From: JAVJSD01 sp040219575
Lineage (GTDB): Bacteria > Planctomycetota > Planctomycetia > Pirellulales > Pirellulaceae
Reading direction: 5' to 3'
Length of the DNA: 64,000 nt
NCBI GenBank assembly: GCA_040219575.1
Contig: JAVJSD010000051.1
Span: 44,867 to 108,866, forward strand
Below the pieces are notes generated by a model that was not told the DNA's origin, did not search any database, and saw only the letters and a program-made list of their open reading frames with translations. Positions 61,900 to 64,000 of this stretch are shown one piece after another. Each line of letters begins with the position of its first letter. Position 1 is the first letter of the stretch. The translations under genes and the position numbers were made by a program.

Positions 61900-63492
61900 A
61901 TGGAACCTCTCGAACTCAGCCGCCGAGGATTCGTCGGCGGCGCCCTCGCGGCCGCCGTCCTGGCCGGCCATCGCCCGCAAAGCCAACTCCTCGGCGCCGA
62001 GGAAAAAGACGGCCATCAGCTCTACTGGGGCGATCTGCATAACCACAACGCCGTCGGCTACGCCCAGGGTTCGCTCGAGCGGTCGATCGAACTGGCCCAG
62101 GAGCACCTCGACTTCTTCGCCTTCACGGGCCACGCCTCCTGGCACGACATGCCCAAGATGCCGGGCGACCGTCACTTGAAGTGGGTCAACGGCTTCAAGG
62201 TGCATCGCGACCACTGGCCCAAGACGCGGCGGCTGATCGAGGAGGCCAACAGCGACCAGTTCGCGGCCCTGCTGGGTTACGAATGGCACTCCAGCCACTT
62301 TGGCGACTACTGCGTGATCTTCCCCGGCGATGAGGAGAACCTGTACCTGCCCGACCACGCCGAGAAGCTGCTCGACTTCGCCGAGGCCAAGGGAGCGTTC
62401 GCGATTCCGCATCACGTCGGCTACAAGCAAGGCTGGCGAGGCGCGAACTTCGACTACTTCCGCACGGCGACCAGTCCGGTCGTGGAACTCTTTTCCGAGC
62501 ATGGCTGCACGGAGACCGACCGTTCGCCGTTTCCGATGATCCGCCACAGCAACGGAGGCCGCAGCACCTCGAACACGATCGTCCCGCAACTCAAGAAAGG
62601 CCTGCGATTCGGATTCGTCGCCTCCAGCGACGACCACCTGGGATATCCCGGCGCCTACGGCGAGGGCGTGCTCGGCGTGTGGGCCAAGGATCTTTCCCGC
62701 CAGTCGTTGTTCGAGGCGGTCCGCGCGCGCCGCACCTACGCCGCCACCGGCGACCGGATTGGGCTGGAATTCACGATCAATGGCCGACCGATGGGCTCGG
62801 AGCTTGAATACACCACCGATCGGCAAATCGACGTTCGGGTCGAAGGGCAGGACGCAGTGCAGATGGTCGAGTTGATCCGCAACGGCCGCGTTATCGAGCG
62901 GCATTTTCCGGAGGATCACGCCGACGGCCGGCTGAAGCTCCCCGGTCGGGCGAAGTGCCGCCTGACCTACGGTTGGGGACCGTGGGCGGCGCTCGGGCTG
63001 GGCCGTACCGCCCTGTGGGACATGACCATCAAGATCGACGGCGGGCGCTTCCTGCGCGCGACACCCTGTTTCCAAGCGGCGCCGTTCGACGAAGCGCTGC
63101 GCGACAAGCTGCAGGTCGTCTCCGATCGCGAAATCCATCTCACGTCGAACACCACGCGCGTGAATTGCTACGCCGAGGATCCCACCAAGGGCGTCGTCCT
63201 GGAACTGGAAGGCAAGCCCGACGCCGAGCTCACCGTCGTATTGCGCAAGCCGGCGGAGCAGAGCATTCGCGCGAAACTCGCCGACCTGCGCGACGACAAC
63301 GTCGTCACCTTCACCGGCGTCTTCACCAGCGAAAGCTGGATTGTGGAGCGTTTGGTGGGGCCTAGCGAGTTCGCCGCCTCGATTCGCTGGCAGGATGATC
63401 GCCAGGACGCCGGTCAAGGCGACTGGTACTACGTCCGCGTGACGCAGCATAATGGGCACATGGCGTGGTCCAGCCCAATCTGGGTCGGCTGA
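61900..63492 (+). CDS. PHP/DUF3604-type metal-dependent hydrolase, Tat-exported
   Basis: This 530-residue protein has a twin-arginine signal (LSRRGFVGGALAAAVLAG). The catalytic domain has the PHP pattern YWGDLHNHNAVG with the HxH metal motif, FFAFTGHASWHD and a late SSDDHLGYPGAYGEGV. This matches DUF3604 and related CehA/McbA-type enzymes, which include phosphoester and carbamate hydrolases. A ~200-residue C-terminal beta domain follows. Its substrate is unknown, and it has no obvious operon partner besides a small gene 56 bases downstream. Confidence 0.82.
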   Translation: MEPLELSRRGFVGGALAAAVLAGHRPQSQLLGAEEKDGHQLYWGDLHNHNAVGYAQGSLERSIELAQEHLDFFAFTGHASWHDMPKMPGDRHLKWVNGFKVHRDHWPKTRRLIEEANSDQFAALLGYEWHSSHFGDYCVIFPGDEENLYLPDHAEKLLDFAEAKGAFAIPHHVGYKQGWRGANFDYFRTATSPVVELFSEHGCTETDRSPFPMIRHSNGGRSTSNTIVPQLKKGLRFGFVASSDDHLGYPGAYGEGVLGVWAKDLSRQSLFEAVRARRTYAATGDRIGLEFTINGRPMGSELEYTTDRQIDVRVEGQDAVQMVELIRNGRVIERHFPEDHADGRLKLPGRAKCRLTYGWGPWAALGLGRTALWDMTIKIDGGRFLRATPCFQAAPFDEALRDKLQVVSDREIHLTSNTTRVNCYAEDPTKGVVLELEGKPDAELTVVLRKPAEQSIRAKLADLRDDNVVTFTGVFTSESWIVERLVGPSEFAASIRWQDDRQDAGQGDWYYVRVTQHNGHMAWSSPIWVG

Positions 63493-63548
63493 CGCCCGCC
63501 GTTTGTTTTCCGGCAACTCGCACACGACCCAACAGGAGGAAGCGGACC

Positions 63549-63737
63549 ATGGCGGAGGAAGGCTACGTGTTTCCGGTTTCCAAGGAGAGCGAATCGACCG
63601 GGCTCTCACTGCGGCAGTTCTACGCCGCCCTGGCCGCGGCGGGCATCAAGGCCTCCGGCCGCAATCTCGATTCGAGCGACATCGCCGACGAGGCCTTCAT
63701 GCTGGCCGACGCGATGCTCAAACGCGGCGAAGAGTAA
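63549..63737 (+). CDS. Small conserved-looking protein of unknown function
   Basis: This 62-residue protein is acidic and helical (STGLSLRQFYAALAAAGIKA, SDIADEAFMLADAMLKRGEE). A strong Shine-Dalgarno (AGGAGGAAG) precedes the ATG, supporting real translation. No family recognised; it has no signal peptide or membrane segment. Probably transcribed with the PHP-type gene 56 bases upstream. Confidence 0.7.
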   Translation: MAEEGYVFPVSKESESTGLSLRQFYAALAAAGIKASGRNLDSSDIADEAFMLADAMLKRGEE

Positions 63738-63759
63738 GCCGCATTTCACGCCGCACCCC

Positions 63760-63781
63760 CAAGCCGACGGCTCCGCCGTCG
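63760..63781. repeat. CAAGCCGACGGCTCCGCCGTCG repeat
   Basis: The same 22-mer as at 49861-49882, here 22 bases after the small gene. The rest of the 257-base gap to 63994 shows nothing I recognise. Confidence 0.85.
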
Positions 63782-63994
63782 TTCGTGCGCGGCGCTGCGG
63801 GCGTCGCCGGCCGGTGCTGGCAGGATCGTCTACGGCGGTTTGCGGAACTTCTGCGGGTTGCTTTGCGTCAAAACGTCGCCGTGGGGCGGTCTGCGCCTTC
63901 GCGGGGCGACGTATAGTTGCTTCAAGGCTATACGTGGCAAGAGCTTAACGATTGCCCCCTCTCCCGACCCGGGTTGGATCTTAGGAGTCTCTCC

Positions 63995-64000
63995 ATGAAG
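63995..64000 (+). CDS. Start of a gene cut by the window edge
   Basis: ATGAAG at the very end is preceded by TTAGGAG, a plausible Shine-Dalgarno ten bases upstream. Only two codons are visible. Confidence 0.4.

Overview
The window is about 64 kb of GC-rich bacterial DNA with high coding density. It comes from the chromosome of a planctomycete, most likely a Pirellulales-type organism. The gene content supports this: four DUF1501 proteins, three PSCyt1/PSCyt2/PSD1 cytochrome-domain proteins, a DUF1592/DUF1552 pair, planctomycete-type leucine-rich repeats, a cysteine-rich secreted protein, and many dispersed palindromic elements in the gaps. Nothing looks like a prophage, integron, CRISPR array or complete insertion sequence. 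The one RNA gene found is tRNA-Phe(GAA).

Layout. 1-4.1 kb: the end of a DUF11-repeat surface protein with a strong terminator, then a cupin, an ECF-like sigma factor and a glycine-zipper lipoprotein, separated by palindromic repeats. 4.1-15.3 kb: two minus-strand pairs of a PSCyt/PSD1 protein followed by a DUF1501 protein, separated by an IclR regulator and a secreted CxxCH protein of the squalene-cyclase fold. 15.5-25.7 kb: tRNA-Phe, a haem-biosynthesis pair (HemX-like membrane protein and hemA), a VOC protein, a YhaO/YhaN-like nuclease-ATPase pair and a DUF2867 reductase. 26.1-36.1 kb: a third PSCyt/DUF1501 pair on the plus strand, flanked by two paralogous membrane-anchored HEAT/CxxCH proteins; a 38-residue zinc-ribbon protein and a very cysteine-rich secreted protein follow. 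36.7-43 kb: a TetR regulator overlapping a PEP-synthase/rifampin-phosphotransferase-like enzyme, a protein with three copies of a short linear motif, an RlmI-like methyltransferase and an SDR. 43-51.6 kb: a DUF1592 / DUF1552 / formylglycine-enzyme-fold cluster, aroH, a cyclophilin and a solitary DUF1501 gene. 51.8-64 kb: a leucine-rich-repeat protein, two secreted proteins, a sigma54 activator, fabI, two overlapping Nudix hydrolases, a CxxCH protein, a PHP-type metal-dependent hydrolase and small ORFs.

How genes work together. Five tight overlaps imply translational coupling: HemX-like/hemA, YhaO/YhaN, TetR/PEP enzyme, DUF1552/FGE-fold and Nudix/Nudix. At least eight proteins are predicted to be exported or membrane-anchored and to carry one or two CxxCH haem motifs, so the window invests heavily in periplasmic c-type cytochromes and their Tat-exported DUF1501/DUF1552 partners.

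The most unusual signals are: a ~100-bp inverted-repeat element read through as the N-region of a signal peptide; six separate 15-bp-period minisatellites; several families of dispersed palindromes; an exonuclease-like protein lacking key metal ligands whose ATPase partner has a ~190-residue acidic tail; the 38-aa zinc ribbon; and the paired HEAT/CxxCH genes flanking an operon. All functional statements rest on reading translations and motifs by eye; no database search was run.
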